Source of the DNA: Foliimonas ilicis
GTDB taxonomy: Bacteria; Pseudomonadota; Alphaproteobacteria; Rhizobiales; Rhizobiaceae
DNA length: 64,000 nucleotides
Direction of reading: 5' to 3'
Assembly (NCBI RefSeq): GCF_039939195.1
Contig: NZ_JBDUUH010000016.1
Coordinates: 62,001 to 126,000, forward strand
Under the pieces are notes generated by a model, which worked only from the letters and a program-made list of their open reading frames with translations, was not told the origin of the DNA and did not search any database. This document shows, piece by piece, positions 54,727 through 63,349 of the stretch. Positions within the stretch are counted from its first letter, which is position 1. Each line of letters starts with the position of its first letter. The position numbers were made by a program, and so were the translations under genes.

Positions 54727-55461
54727 ATGAACAGACTGAATGGAAAAACCGCCGTGATCACTGGCGGCGCTACCGGCATCGGCCGCGCCGCAGCAAAGCG
54801 CTTCATCGAGGAAGGCGCCTTCGTCTTCCTCTTCGGCCGCCGGCAAGATCCGCTCGACGCCGCTGTAGCCGAGCTTGGGCCCAATGCCCGCGCGGTGGCG
54901 GGCTCGGTCTCAGATGAGACCGACCTCGACCGGCTCTACGCGGCGGTGAAGGCCGAGCGCGGAACCCTCGACATCGTCTTTGCCAATGCCGGGGTGGGCA
55001 GCCAGCTCAAGCTCGGCGAGATCACCGCCAAGCACATTGACGAAACCTTCGACGTCAATGTGAAGGGTACGATCTTCACGGTCCAGAAGGCGTTGCCGCT
55101 GATGGGCGAAGGCGGCTCGATCATCCTGACCGGATCGAGCGCCGGCACCACGGGCGCCCCGGCGTTCACCGCCTACAGCGCAAGCAAGGCGGCCGTGCGC
55201 AACCTGGCCCGGACCTGGGCGGAGGATCTGAAGGGCACCGGCATCCGGGTAAACGTCCTGTCACCCGGGGCGATCGCGACTGAACTCGCGACCGAGGCGC
55301 TCGGCGAGGAGGGCCTGAAGGCCTACGGCTCGATGACTGCGTTTCAGCGCATGGGCGCTCCGGCAGAACTCGGGGCGGCGGCAGCCTTCCTCGCATCGTC
55401 GGACAGCAGCTTCATGACCGCCAGTGAGGTCGCCGTCGACGGCGGCTTGGCCCAGCTCTGA
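54727..55461 (+). CDS. Short-chain dehydrogenase/reductase (SDR), first of cassette
   Basis: 244 residues from ATG 54727 (AAGGA about 9 bases upstream; the ATG at 54718 is too close to it). Cofactor motif TGGATGIG at 12-19, NAG in FANAGVG, catalytic Ser in LTGSSAGTTG and Tyr/Lys in AYSASKAA. The arginine-rich LFGRRQD after the second strand favours NADP. Substrate unknown. Confidence 0.94.
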   Translation: MNRLNGKTAVITGGATGIGRAAAKRFIEEGAFVFLFGRRQDPLDAAVAELGPNARAVAGSVSDETDLDRLYAAVKAERGTLDIVFANAGVGSQLKLGEITAKHIDETFDVNVKGTIFTVQKALPLMGEGGSIILTGSSAGTTGAPAFTAYSASKAAVRNLARTWAEDLKGTGIRVNVLSPGAIATELATEALGEEGLKAYGSMTAFQRMGAPAELGAAAAFLASSDSSFMTASEVAVDGGLAQL

Positions 55462-55473
55462 GGAGAAAAGAAA

Positions 55474-56241
55474 ATGACACAATCACTAAAGGGCAAAACA
55501 GCTCTCGTTACCGGGGCATCACGGGGCATTGGCCGCGCCATCGCCGAACGTCTTGCAAAGGACGGTGCGACGGTCGCGCTGACCTACAACGCCAGTAAAT
55601 CCGGCGCAGACGAGGCGGTCGTGGCTATCGAGAAAGCTGGAGGGACTGCGTTCGCGATCCACGCAGACCTCGTTGACCCAGCGACCGTCCCGGCGTTGTT
55701 CGAGAGACTCGACGACGAGTTCACCAAGCGGAATGGAAGCAAGGCCCTCGACATTCTGGTCAACAACGCTGGCAATGCCGGCTGGATCGGCTTCAAAGAC
55801 GCGACGCCGGATAGTTGGGACACCGTGATCGCGGTCTACGCCCGGGCGCCCTTCTTCATCGTTCAGGCCGCCCTGAGTCGTCTCGCCGATGGCGGACGCA
55901 TCATCAACATCTCTTCCGCCGCCGCCACGAAGCCGGTGACAGCCGCGCCGATCTACTCGATGGCCAAAGCGGCTATCAACAACCTGACCCATGCGCTCGC
56001 GTCCGAGCTGGGGCCGCGCGGAATTACCGCGAACGCCGTAGCGCCAGGCTTTACGCGAACCGACGCAAACGCGGCCTTCCGGGAGAATCCCGAACTCGCA
56101 AAGGCAGTCGAGGCCCAAATCGCGCTGGGACGCTTCGGCGAGCCTTCGGAAATCGCCGCCGTCGTGGCGTTCCTGGCGTCCGATGACGGCCATTGGGTAA
56201 CCGGCCAGACGATCGAGGCGAGCGGCGGCTACAGGCTCTGA
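55474..56241 (+). CDS. Short-chain dehydrogenase/reductase (SDR), second of cassette
   Basis: 255 residues; GAGGAGAAAAG lies just upstream and the gap to the first SDR is 12 bases. Motifs TGASRGIG, NNAGNAG, NISSAAATKP and YSMAKAA; C-terminal VTGQTIEASGGYRL is typical of 3-oxoacyl-ACP-reductase-like SDRs. Cotranscribed with the first SDR. Confidence 0.94.
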   Translation: MTQSLKGKTALVTGASRGIGRAIAERLAKDGATVALTYNASKSGADEAVVAIEKAGGTAFAIHADLVDPATVPALFERLDDEFTKRNGSKALDILVNNAGNAGWIGFKDATPDSWDTVIAVYARAPFFIVQAALSRLADGGRIINISSAAATKPVTAAPIYSMAKAAINNLTHALASELGPRGITANAVAPGFTRTDANAAFRENPELAKAVEAQIALGRFGEPSEIAAVVAFLASDDGHWVTGQTIEASGGYRL

Positions 56242-56268
56242 CAGCACCGAAAATCAAAGGAGAATAAT

Positions 56269-56868
56269 ATGACCTACGCAATCATCGGCTTCGGCGAGAT
56301 CGGCCACGCTCTCGCCAAGGCATTTTCCCGTGGTGGCATCGAAGTGTCCGTCGCAACCACGCGCGACCCGGAAAGCTTTGCATCCGACGCGGCCGCGATC
56401 GGACCAACGATCATCCCCAAAACACTGGCGGACGCGGTCAAGGCGGACGTCATCTTCTTGGCCGTCCGTTTCCAGGCGCACCCGGATGTCGCGAAGGCGC
56501 TCCCCTCCTGGCAGGGGAAGATCATCGTCGACGTGACCAATGCCTACGGCGTGCCAGATGAGGATCTCGGCGGACAGCCGTCCGCAACGGTCGTTGCGCG
56601 GGCCTTCAGCGGCGCAAGAGCGGTCAAGGGCTTCAACCATTTGGTTGCGGCCGTCCTCGACCAGTCCCCGGCCGTGCATGGTGGCAGGAGGGTCGTGTTC
56701 CTGGCGAGCGACGATGACGATGCCGCAGTGGAAATTGGTGCGCTCGCGGAAAATCTCGGTTTCGCGCCGATCAAGCTGGGCGGGCTTTCGGAAGGTGGGC
56801 TGCTTGTGCAGGCGCACGGAAATAGCTGGGGCCGGTTGATCTTCAAGGACCTGGTCAAGTTCGACTGA
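56269..56868 (+). CDS. NADP-binding protein of the F420-dependent NADP reductase-like family
   Basis: 199 residues. Rossmann start YAIIGFGEIGHALAKAFSRG, then VIFLAVRFQAHPDVAKAL, IIVDVTNAYG and AVKGFNHLVAAVL, the pattern of the COG2085 group named after F420:NADP oxidoreductase. Bacteria with no F420 carry many of these, so the name does not imply F420 here. Follows the second SDR by 27 bases with AAAGGAGAA upstream. Confidence 0.9.
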   Translation: MTYAIIGFGEIGHALAKAFSRGGIEVSVATTRDPESFASDAAAIGPTIIPKTLADAVKADVIFLAVRFQAHPDVAKALPSWQGKIIVDVTNAYGVPDEDLGGQPSATVVARAFSGARAVKGFNHLVAAVLDQSPAVHGGRRVVFLASDDDDAAVEIGALAENLGFAPIKLGGLSEGGLLVQAHGNSWGRLIFKDLVKFD

Positions 56869-56952
56869 TGAACACGACGTGCCCACCGGCAGAGCTACGA
56901 TACACGGATCGGATTGGGCGCGCTCCGATCCGTGCGAAATGGAGAAATTCCC

Positions 56953-57366
56953 ATGAGCATTGAGACGAACATTCAGGCCGTAAAGGACTTCTTCGCCGCG
57001 ATCGGCCGCGGCGACAGGGAGGCTCTGCTGGCGCTGGTCGCCGAAGACATCGAGTGGATCATCCCCGGCAAAGACTGGCCGCTGGCCGGTACGCACCGCG
57101 GTCACGCGGGGCTAACGGATTTGCTTGAGACGGCATCCAAGTCGATAGAAACGTCCACCGAACCCCGGGAATTCGTGGCGCAGGGGGACCGGGTCCTGGT
57201 CCTCGGCTTCACCAGCGGGAAGATCAAAGCCACGAACAAGATGTTCGAGGACGACTGGATCTTCGCCATTACGGTCCGGGACGGCAGGCTGACCAACATC
57301 CGGGAATACGTCGATACGCAGGCACTGGCCCGGGCCTCGCAAATCGACGCTTCCGGGCCTGTGTAG
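56953..57366 (+). CDS. NTF2-like/SnoaL-type protein
   Basis: 137 residues from ATG 56953 with GGAGAA upstream; the frame extends farther 5' but without a site. The cone-shaped NTF2 fold is recognised from IQAVKDFFAAIGRGDREALLALVAEDIEW-type start (IGRGDREALLALVAEDIEW) and VRDGRLTNIREYVDTQAL at the end, as in ketosteroid-isomerase-like proteins. Often a small-molecule isomerase or binding protein; role unknown. Confidence 0.9.
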   Translation: MSIETNIQAVKDFFAAIGRGDREALLALVAEDIEWIIPGKDWPLAGTHRGHAGLTDLLETASKSIETSTEPREFVAQGDRVLVLGFTSGKIKATNKMFEDDWIFAITVRDGRLTNIREYVDTQALARASQIDASGPV

Positions 57367-57473
57367 CGCTGGCCCTCTGCAGCCATCGGCTCGGGGCAAG
57401 CGGTGGATCAGCCGTAGATTGCCCCCTCGCGCGCCGCGCGCTCGTCGAACACCCAACCATAAAGGACATTCCG

Positions 57474-58106
57474 ATGTACGATCAATCCAAGCTAGCCGAG
57501 TTGATCCCGTTCGCACGTGTAGATGCTGACTCAACTGTCATTGACGTTTACCCAGGCGACGGCGACTGGACCCGCATCTTCTCCGACATTGTCGGACCGG
57601 AAGGTCAGGTCATCAGCTTCGTGCCGAGCGAAGTCGCCGACTTCAAGAGCGACCCGGTCGGCAGCATGCGGACGCTTGCGAAGGAACCCGGGCGAGAGAA
57701 CGTCGAAGCCGTGTCGGCGGACCTCATCGCGATGGCGGACGCCACGCCGGCAGCCGATGTCCTGTGGCTGCACCTGTTCTACCACGATCTCCACACCGCA
57801 CTGATCCAGGCCAGGGGCGCGACGGCGGCAGACTTCAATCGCGCCGTCTACAAGCGGCTGAAGCCCGGTGGGTTCTACGTCATCGTCGACCACGCCGCCG
57901 CTGCGGACACGGGAACGAGCAATACCCAGTCGCTGCATCGGATCGACCCCGCTTCCGTCCGCAAGGAGGTGGAGGCGGCCGGCTTCGTATTGGACGCGGA
58001 AAGCACCATCCTCGCGAACAAGGACGATCCGCACACGATCAAGGTGTTCGATCCCTCGATCAAGGGCGAGACCGATCGCTTCGCGTTTCGGTTCGTAAAG
58101 CCCTGA
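57474..58106 (+). CDS. Class I SAM-dependent methyltransferase (COG4798 type)
   Basis: 210 residues. The SAM-binding strand-loop is TVIDVYPGDGDWTRIFSDIV; later segments VLWLHLFYHDLHTALIQ and LKPGGFYVIVDHAAAADTGT match the predicted-methyltransferase family COG4798, whose substrate is unknown. Last gene of the LysR-facing cassette, 107 bases after the NTF2-like gene. Confidence 0.88.
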   Translation: MYDQSKLAELIPFARVDADSTVIDVYPGDGDWTRIFSDIVGPEGQVISFVPSEVADFKSDPVGSMRTLAKEPGRENVEAVSADLIAMADATPAADVLWLHLFYHDLHTALIQARGATAADFNRAVYKRLKPGGFYVIVDHAAAADTGTSNTQSLHRIDPASVRKEVEAAGFVLDAESTILANKDDPHTIKVFDPSIKGETDRFAFRFVKP

Positions 58107-58262
58107 CAATTCAAAGCGCCAACTTTATATCGAGCTCACCAGCGGGTGCATGCAAGCTCATCAATAGCGGGGTGGTCTGCTTGCCGCCACGAAGTCGCTT
58201 TGAATGAGCCCATGATGGGCCAGCGATTCAAGCGCCTCGATAAAAGCGGAAGGTAGTGGAAT

Positions 58263-59591
58263 ATGGCCAGTGATAGCCCTATGCTGGATGAACAGGCGGA
58301 TTGGTCCAGCGAATCCTTGTTGGCCGATCTGCAGGATGCCTCATTTCAATACTTTATCGAGGTCGCTAATCAACAGAACGGCCTTGTCCGCGACCGCAAC
58401 CGCGTGGGTGCGCCGGCTTCGATCGCCGCAACCGGCATGGGTCTCAGCGCCCTGCCGATTGGCGTCGCTCGCTCAGTGATCAGCCGTGAAAAGGCGGCCG
58501 AATACACGCTGAAAACCCTCCGGTTCCTCTATGAATTGCCGCAAGGGCCTGAGCCTGACGCATCCGGTTACAAGGGCTTCTTCTACCACTTTCTCGACAT
58601 TGATACGGGCCGTCGGGTCTGGAATTGCGAACTCTCGACGATCGATACCGCAATCCTCATGGCGGGAGTCATCGTCGCAGGCGCATATTTCCGCGAGGAC
58701 AGCGAAACCGAGACGCTGATCCGCGAATATTCCCAAAAACTATATCTTCGTGTCGACTGGGCCTGGGCACTGAATGGCGAAGCTACCCTCACGCATGGCT
58801 GGAAACCGCATCGTGGCTTTCTGAAGAGTCGCTGGACGGGGTTTGACGAAAGCCTGATCCTTTACGTCCTTGCCCTCGGTTCGCCGACGCACCCAATCCC
58901 GCAGGATACGTGCCCGGCCTCGCGCGCCAGCGGCTATCATTGGGCCGAGGTCGGCGGCGAGGAGCATTTTCACGCCGGACCGCTCTTCATCCACCAGATG
59001 TCGCAAGTATGGATCGATTTCCGCGGCATCCAGGATGCGCCAATGCGAGAAGTCGGCATCGACTATTTTGAGAACAGCCGTCGGGCGACGTATGCCCAGC
59101 GCAGCTATGCCTACCAGAATCCGCGTGATTTCAGAGGCTATCATGAAAATAGCTGGGGCATAACGGCAAGCGACGGTCCAGGGCCGTTGCGCCGAACAAT
59201 CGATGGCAAGAGACGCACCTTTTTCGGCTACATGGCGCGCGGTGCGCCCGGCGGACCTGACGACGGCACGCTGTCGCCATGGGCGACGGCTGCCTCTTTG
59301 CCCTTCGCACCAGAGATTGTGATGCCGGCGCTACGCCACTTTCATGAGATCGGTCTGCGCGACGATCACCCTTACGGCTTCACGGCCAGCTTCAACCCGA
59401 CTCTTTGCAACGATGGCTCGGAGCGTGGCTGGGTTGCTCCGGAACACATCGGAATTAATCAGGGACCAATCGCGCTCATGATCGAGAATTACCGCTCCGG
59501 CTTTCTGTGGGAGATCGCGAGGAGTGCGCCAAACATAGTCGATGGCCTTCGGCGAGCCGGCTTCACCGGCGGCTGGTTGGATAGCGTGTGA
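58263..59591 (+). CDS. Glycoamylase-like (PF10091) protein, GH144-type beta-1,2-glucanase relative
   Basis: 442 residues with the complete glycoamylase-like domain: GWKPHRGFLKSRWTGFDESL and LYVLALGSPTHPI, FHAGPLFIHQMSQVWIDFRG, ENSRRATYAQRSYAYQNP, ENSWGITASDGPGPL, WATAASLPFAPEIVMPAL and EHIGINQGPIALMIENYRSG. The fold is an alpha/alpha barrel; characterised relatives (GH144) cleave beta-1,2-glucans. No signal peptide is visible at the annotated start (MASDSPMLDEQ), suggesting a cytosolic enzyme. Rhizobiales make cyclic beta-1,2-glucans, so such a substrate is plausible but inferred. Confidence 0.88.
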   Translation: MASDSPMLDEQADWSSESLLADLQDASFQYFIEVANQQNGLVRDRNRVGAPASIAATGMGLSALPIGVARSVISREKAAEYTLKTLRFLYELPQGPEPDASGYKGFFYHFLDIDTGRRVWNCELSTIDTAILMAGVIVAGAYFREDSETETLIREYSQKLYLRVDWAWALNGEATLTHGWKPHRGFLKSRWTGFDESLILYVLALGSPTHPIPQDTCPASRASGYHWAEVGGEEHFHAGPLFIHQMSQVWIDFRGIQDAPMREVGIDYFENSRRATYAQRSYAYQNPRDFRGYHENSWGITASDGPGPLRRTIDGKRRTFFGYMARGAPGGPDDGTLSPWATAASLPFAPEIVMPALRHFHEIGLRDDHPYGFTASFNPTLCNDGSERGWVAPEHIGINQGPIALMIENYRSGFLWEIARSAPNIVDGLRRAGFTGGWLDSV

Positions 59592-60313
59592 AAGACACGA
59601 GGTCGCATAACGAGGGTCACACAACCGGCCGCTGGACAATGATTGAGAACGTGACGATCGAGACCTCAATTGTGGAGAGAAAAACCCGAAGCTGCGGATG
59701 GTCCGAGAGCAGAGAGCGTCAACGGGCTCGTGAAGCACTGACATGTCAAGGCACCGACTTCCCACATAACCTGCCACTACGGCGCATGGACGGCGCCGGC
59801 ATTTAATATAATGACGAGCACGAGTACTAAGTCACTGATAAAAGGGAAGTTATTTCCATACCGCATGTTAGGCGCTTGATAACGAGGATGCACTTCTTTC
59901 GCCGAATGATGGCCGCTTCGGATGTCAGGGAAGGCGCAGTTGCCAACGAAGCTCGTTGGTTTTGTAAAGGACCGCTTCCCGGCGTAGCCGCCCGAAACCT
60001 GCCAGTCCGTTCCCCTGTAGAGTTTCGGGCGCCGTGAGGCGTACGAAAGTCGTGGAAGACCGAACCCGCGGGATGGCCGGCGGAGCGCTATGGGGTTTGC
60101 GGCTATGGGCGGTGCCGGAGTGCGGTGCGGCAGTTCACGATCTCAGCCGATCTTGTGGTGCGGTATGGACGTTGAGGCTCTGAGGTTGGGCTGAATGTTG
60201 CCCAGGGGTATCTTCTGGTGTGGTGTACGAAGCTGACGCCGGTGTTCGGCGCGCGGATGCTTCTTGCCCTGAGCACTCGTCCCGGGCGGGCGGTCTGATT
60301 GTGCCATGCCGGA
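59592..60313. other. Intergenic region between the glycoamylase-like gene and the IS91 remnant
   Basis: About 720 bp with no convincing gene; the right part probably includes one terminus of the IS91-type element, which lacks inverted repeats and so cannot be bounded by eye. Confidence 0.45.
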
Positions 60314-61526
60314 TCATGGCGAACACTCCGGGTTGCGCCAGGAGCGCGGCGGCGGTCCGCGCGGCTGTGGCCAGCGCAGGAAGATGCCGATGATGCTCAT
60401 GTGCCCGCCGCAGCACGGACAAGGCGGACGGGTGTCGGGTGCCGCCGGTGCTTCCGGCTCCTCGGTGGCGGAGTGCGATGTGGGCGGCGCTCCGAGGAGT
60501 TCACGAATGCGCGCGAGACCCGCCTTGCGGTTTTGCCCGGTGAGGAAGCCGTAGTGCCGGATGCGATGAAAGCCGCGTGGCAGGGTGTGGAGAAGGAAGC
60601 GTCGGATGAACTCTCCGGCTTCGAGCGTCAGGGTGCGATGGCGGGCAGTGGCTTCGCGGCGATAGTCCTTGACGCGGAAGGTGACGCTCCTTCCGTCGAA
60701 GGCGATGATGCGCCGGGAGGAGATGGCGACCCGGTGGGTGTAGCGCGACAGGTAGGCGAGCACGGCCTTCGGCCCGGCAAAGGACGGCTTGGCGTAGACC
60801 ACCCAGCGCTTCTTGCGCGCCGAAGCGAGATGGTGGGCGAAGGCTGTGGGCATGGCGAGATGGGCCAGGGTGCCGAAGAAGGCGAGCCTGCCGGCGTTGC
60901 GCAGAGCGATGAGCCCTTCGAGGAACAGGCGGCGAAACAGTGCGCCCAGCACACGCACCGGCAGCAGGAAGGCGGACGCGAGGAGACCCAGTGCGTTCCA
61001 CCGTGCGAGATGCCGCCGCCCGGCACGATCATATGGAGGTGAGGATGGTGGGTCATCGCCGAGCCCCAGGTGTGAAGGACGGCGGTAAGGCCGATGCGGG
61101 CGCCGAGGTGCTTCGGGTCGGCGGCGATCTTCGTCATGGTCTCGGCGGCTGCCCTGAACAGGAGGTTGTAGATGGCAGCCTTGTTCTGGAGGGCGATCGT
61201 CGCGATCTCGGCGGGCAGCGTGAGACGACGTGGAAGTATCCGACAGGCAGAAGGTCGGCCTCGCGCTCGGCAAGCCAGTCGCGCGCCGTCGCACCCTGAC
61301 ATCGTGGACAGTGCCGATTACGACAGGAGTTATAGGCGACGCGCAGATGACCACATTCGTCACAGCCCTCGACATGGCCGCCGAGCGCGGCGGTGCGACA
61401 GTGCTCGATCGCCGACATGACCTTCAGTTCGGCCAGGCTCAGATGTCCGGCACGACAGGCACGACAGGCGCGCCAGGCTGGTCCGGCGAAGCGCAAGATG
61501 TCGGCGACCTCGATCGAGGCCCGCAC
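60314..61526 (-). pseudogene. IS91-family transposase, two frameshifts
   Basis: Homology begins at 61526 in frame with the integrase: VADILRFAGPAWRACRA, LSLAELKVMSAIEHCRTAAL and the zinc-binding CRNRHCPRCQGATARDWLAE. Near 61235 one T appears lost (the family reads YFHVVFTLPAEIATIA), shifting to LPAEIATIALQNKAAIYNLL through HTWGSAMTHHPHLHMIVPGG. Near 60975 a second base is missing and reading resumes at FLLPVRVLGALFRRLFLEGL, SYTHRVAISSRRI-like sequence (YTHRVAISSRRIIAF) and RHYGFLTGQNRK to 60314. The HUH-type catalytic Tyr region cannot be verified. Rolling-circle transposition should be lost. Confidence 0.87.
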
Positions 61527-62366
61527 CGTGCGCGTGGCAACCTTGGCGTAGAGCGCTGTGGTGTCGAGCTTGGCGTGTCCCAGGAGAACCTGGATGACGC
61601 GAATGTCGACGCCGTCCTCCAGGAGATGGGTGGCGAAGGAATGGCGCAGCGTGTGGGGACCGACCCGCTTCGGGATGTCGGCTGCCCGCGCCGCCTCCAC
61701 TACGATACGGTGAAGCTGTCGCGTGGAGATCGGCCGTGTCCAGCTCTGGCCGGGGAACAGCCAACCCTCGCGATTAAGAACGCCCTGCCGGCGGCCCTCG
61801 ATCCACCACTGCCGCAGCAGGGCCAGGAGATCGACGGATAGCATGGCGTTGCGATCGCGCCCGCCCTTGCCGCGCTCAATGCGCAGAAGCATGCGGGTGG
61901 AATCGACGTGACCGACCTTCAGCGCTGCGACCTCGGCGACGCGAAGGCCCGCGCCGTAGGCGACCGACAGCGCCGACAGGTGTTTGAGGCAGACCGTGGC
62001 ACCGAGCAAGCGGCGCACTTCGTCCGGGCTCAGGACGTCAGGCAGGCTACGAGGATAACGACGCCGCACCAGCCTACGAGCGAGATCAGGTCGGTCAATC
62101 GTATGAACGAAGAAGAAGCGCAGCGCCGAAACGATGGCGTTCATCGTCGGCACGCCGAGGCCGGCTTCCTGTTGGGCCATCTGGAAGCGATGCAGATCAT
62201 CGACGGTCGCCGTGTCGGGCGGCCGCCCCAAAAATGATGCCAGGCGGCCGACGTGGCGCATATAGTTGCGCTGCGTCTCGGCCGAGAACCGGCGCATGGT
62301 CATGTTCTCGATCAGGCGTTGGCGCAGAGGGCTGATCGATGTGGCGGGAATAGATAGGGTGTTCAT
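61134..62366 (-). CDS. Tyrosine recombinase fused in frame to the IS91 transposase N-terminus
   Basis: Starts MNTLSIPATSISPLRQRLIE at 62366. SAM-like core-binding domain (RRFSAETQRNYMRHVGRLAS) then a catalytic domain with the R-H-R-H-Y set: Arg in GAGLRVAEVAAL, His/Arg in HTLRHSFATHLL, His in LLGHAKLDTT and Tyr in ALYAKVATRT. Directly after VATRTVRAS (61527) the reading runs into transposase sequence IEVADILRFAGPAW without a stop, so the integrase C-terminal tail and the transposase start are missing. The open frame then ends at 61134 in shifted sequence. The recombinase part itself looks catalytically complete. Confidence 0.85.
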   Translation of the reverse strand: MNTLSIPATSISPLRQRLIENMTMRRFSAETQRNYMRHVGRLASFLGRPPDTATVDDLHRFQMAQQEAGLGVPTMNAIVSALRFFFVHTIDRPDLARRLVRRRYPRSLPDVLSPDEVRRLLGATVCLKHLSALSVAYGAGLRVAEVAALKVGHVDSTRMLLRIERGKGGRDRNAMLSVDLLALLRQWWIEGRRQGVLNREGWLFPGQSWTRPISTRQLHRIVVEAARAADIPKRVGPHTLRHSFATHLLEDGVDIRVIQVLLGHAKLDTTALYAKVATRTVRASIEVADILRFAGPAWRACRACRAGHLSLAELKVMSAIEHCRTAALGGHVEGCDECGHLRVAYNSCRNRHCPRCQGATARDWLAEREADLLPVGYFHVVSRCPPRSRRSPSRTRLPSTTSCSGQPPRP

Positions 62367-62593
62367 CACAGGGCTCCATTCGGTGAAGGGAGCCAGGATC
62401 TTCCGCCCGCACAGGGCGACGCTCAATCAGCGCACCGCGCTCGTGTCAGTTCGTATACCGTGAAGCTGCCGCCCATCCCGCGCCAGCGGGTTCGTTCGCC
62501 CACCCCGTTTCTGCCATTTCCTATCCGGCAAACAACGCGATCAAAATGCCGCTATTGGGTAAGCGTTTACAACCTTGGCGGGGGTTCCAGTCG

Positions 62594-62728
62594 GCCCGAC
62601 GGAAAACATGTGTTTTCCGCACCGCTCCTTCAATCGCCCATGTCACCTGTGGATTGCCGAATAACGTTCGGAAAACCCTGCCGGAAACAGGTATTGTACG
62701 GAAACGTCCGATTCGAGGTTTTCCGTAC
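62594..62728. promoter_or_regulatory. res site and promoter of the right-hand resolvase
   Basis: Two clear dyads and a weaker middle one. First: GGAAAAC-N4-GTTTTCC at 62601-62618. Last: GTACGGAAA (62696-62704) against TTTTCCGTAC (62719-62728), touching the start codon. Between them are GGAAAAC (62670-62676) and GGAAAC. Three subsites upstream of tnpR fit Tn3-type res, and the last would let resolvase repress itself. Confidence 0.7.
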
Positions 62729-63349
62729 ATGCTCATTGGCTACATGCGCGTCTCATCAACCGACGACCGGCAATCGGTCGATCTGCAACGCGATGCGCTG
62801 ACCGCGGCAGGCGTCGATGAGCGGCATCTTCATCAGGACAAGGGATCCGGTACTCGAGACGACCGGCCCGGCCTGAAGGCGTGCCTTGAGGACCTGCGCA
62901 GCGGAGATTGCCTCGTCGTCTGGAAGCTGGATCGGCTCGGCCGCTCGCTTCCACACCTGTTGTCGATCGTCGCTGACCTCAAGAAGCGCGGAGTAGCGTT
63001 CCGGTCCCTGACCGAGCAAATGGACACGACCACGCCGCACGGCGAGCTCCTGTTTGCGATCTTCGGGGCTCTGGCGCAGTACGAGCGTTCTCTCACCCGC
63101 GAGCGCGTCGTCGCGGGCCTGGCCGCAGCGAAGCGGAGAGGGCGGCATGGAGGACGCCCGCAGGCGCTCGATCAGGAGAAGATCGATCAAATCGTCGCGG
63201 CGCTCGATGCCGGCGTCAGCAAGGCGGCGGTCTGCCGGACCTTTTCCGTCGCCCGATCGACGTTGCTGGACACGCTCGCCCGGATCGGCTGGACGGCTCC
63301 GGCGATGAAACCGGCTGCGTCCACGAAGCGGGGGAGGGCGGACGCATGA
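62729..63349 (+). CDS. tnpR: Serine recombinase (Tn3-type resolvase)
   Basis: 206 residues from ATG 62729 (MLIGYMRVSS); the longer frame upstream is the res site. Catalytic Ser in YMRVS, LVVWKLDRLGRSLPHLLSIV, LLFAIFGALAQYERSLTRER and a C-terminal helix-turn-helix (VSKAAVCRTFSVARSTLLDT). Intact. The stop overlaps the exonuclease start by four bases (ATGA), so the two are translationally coupled in one module, whose transposase must lie beyond the window. Confidence 0.94.
   Translation: MLIGYMRVSSTDDRQSVDLQRDALTAAGVDERHLHQDKGSGTRDDRPGLKACLEDLRSGDCLVVWKLDRLGRSLPHLLSIVADLKKRGVAFRSLTEQMDTTTPHGELLFAIFGALAQYERSLTRERVVAGLAAAKRRGRHGGRPQALDQEKIDQIVAALDAGVSKAAVCRTFSVARSTLLDTLARIGWTAPAMKPAASTKRGRADA

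Larger units (their letters stand above)
60314..62366. mobile_element. IS91-type element with tyrosine recombinase, degenerate
   Basis: Integrase and IS91 transposase in the order and orientation common to rhizobial IS91-type elements. Ends not located. The normal gene junction is missing (see the integrase). Confidence 0.75.

Noticed and set aside
60135..60422. 95-codon minus-strand frame beside the IS91 transposase
   Set aside because: It overlaps the transposase 3' end in another frame and has no protein-like pattern.
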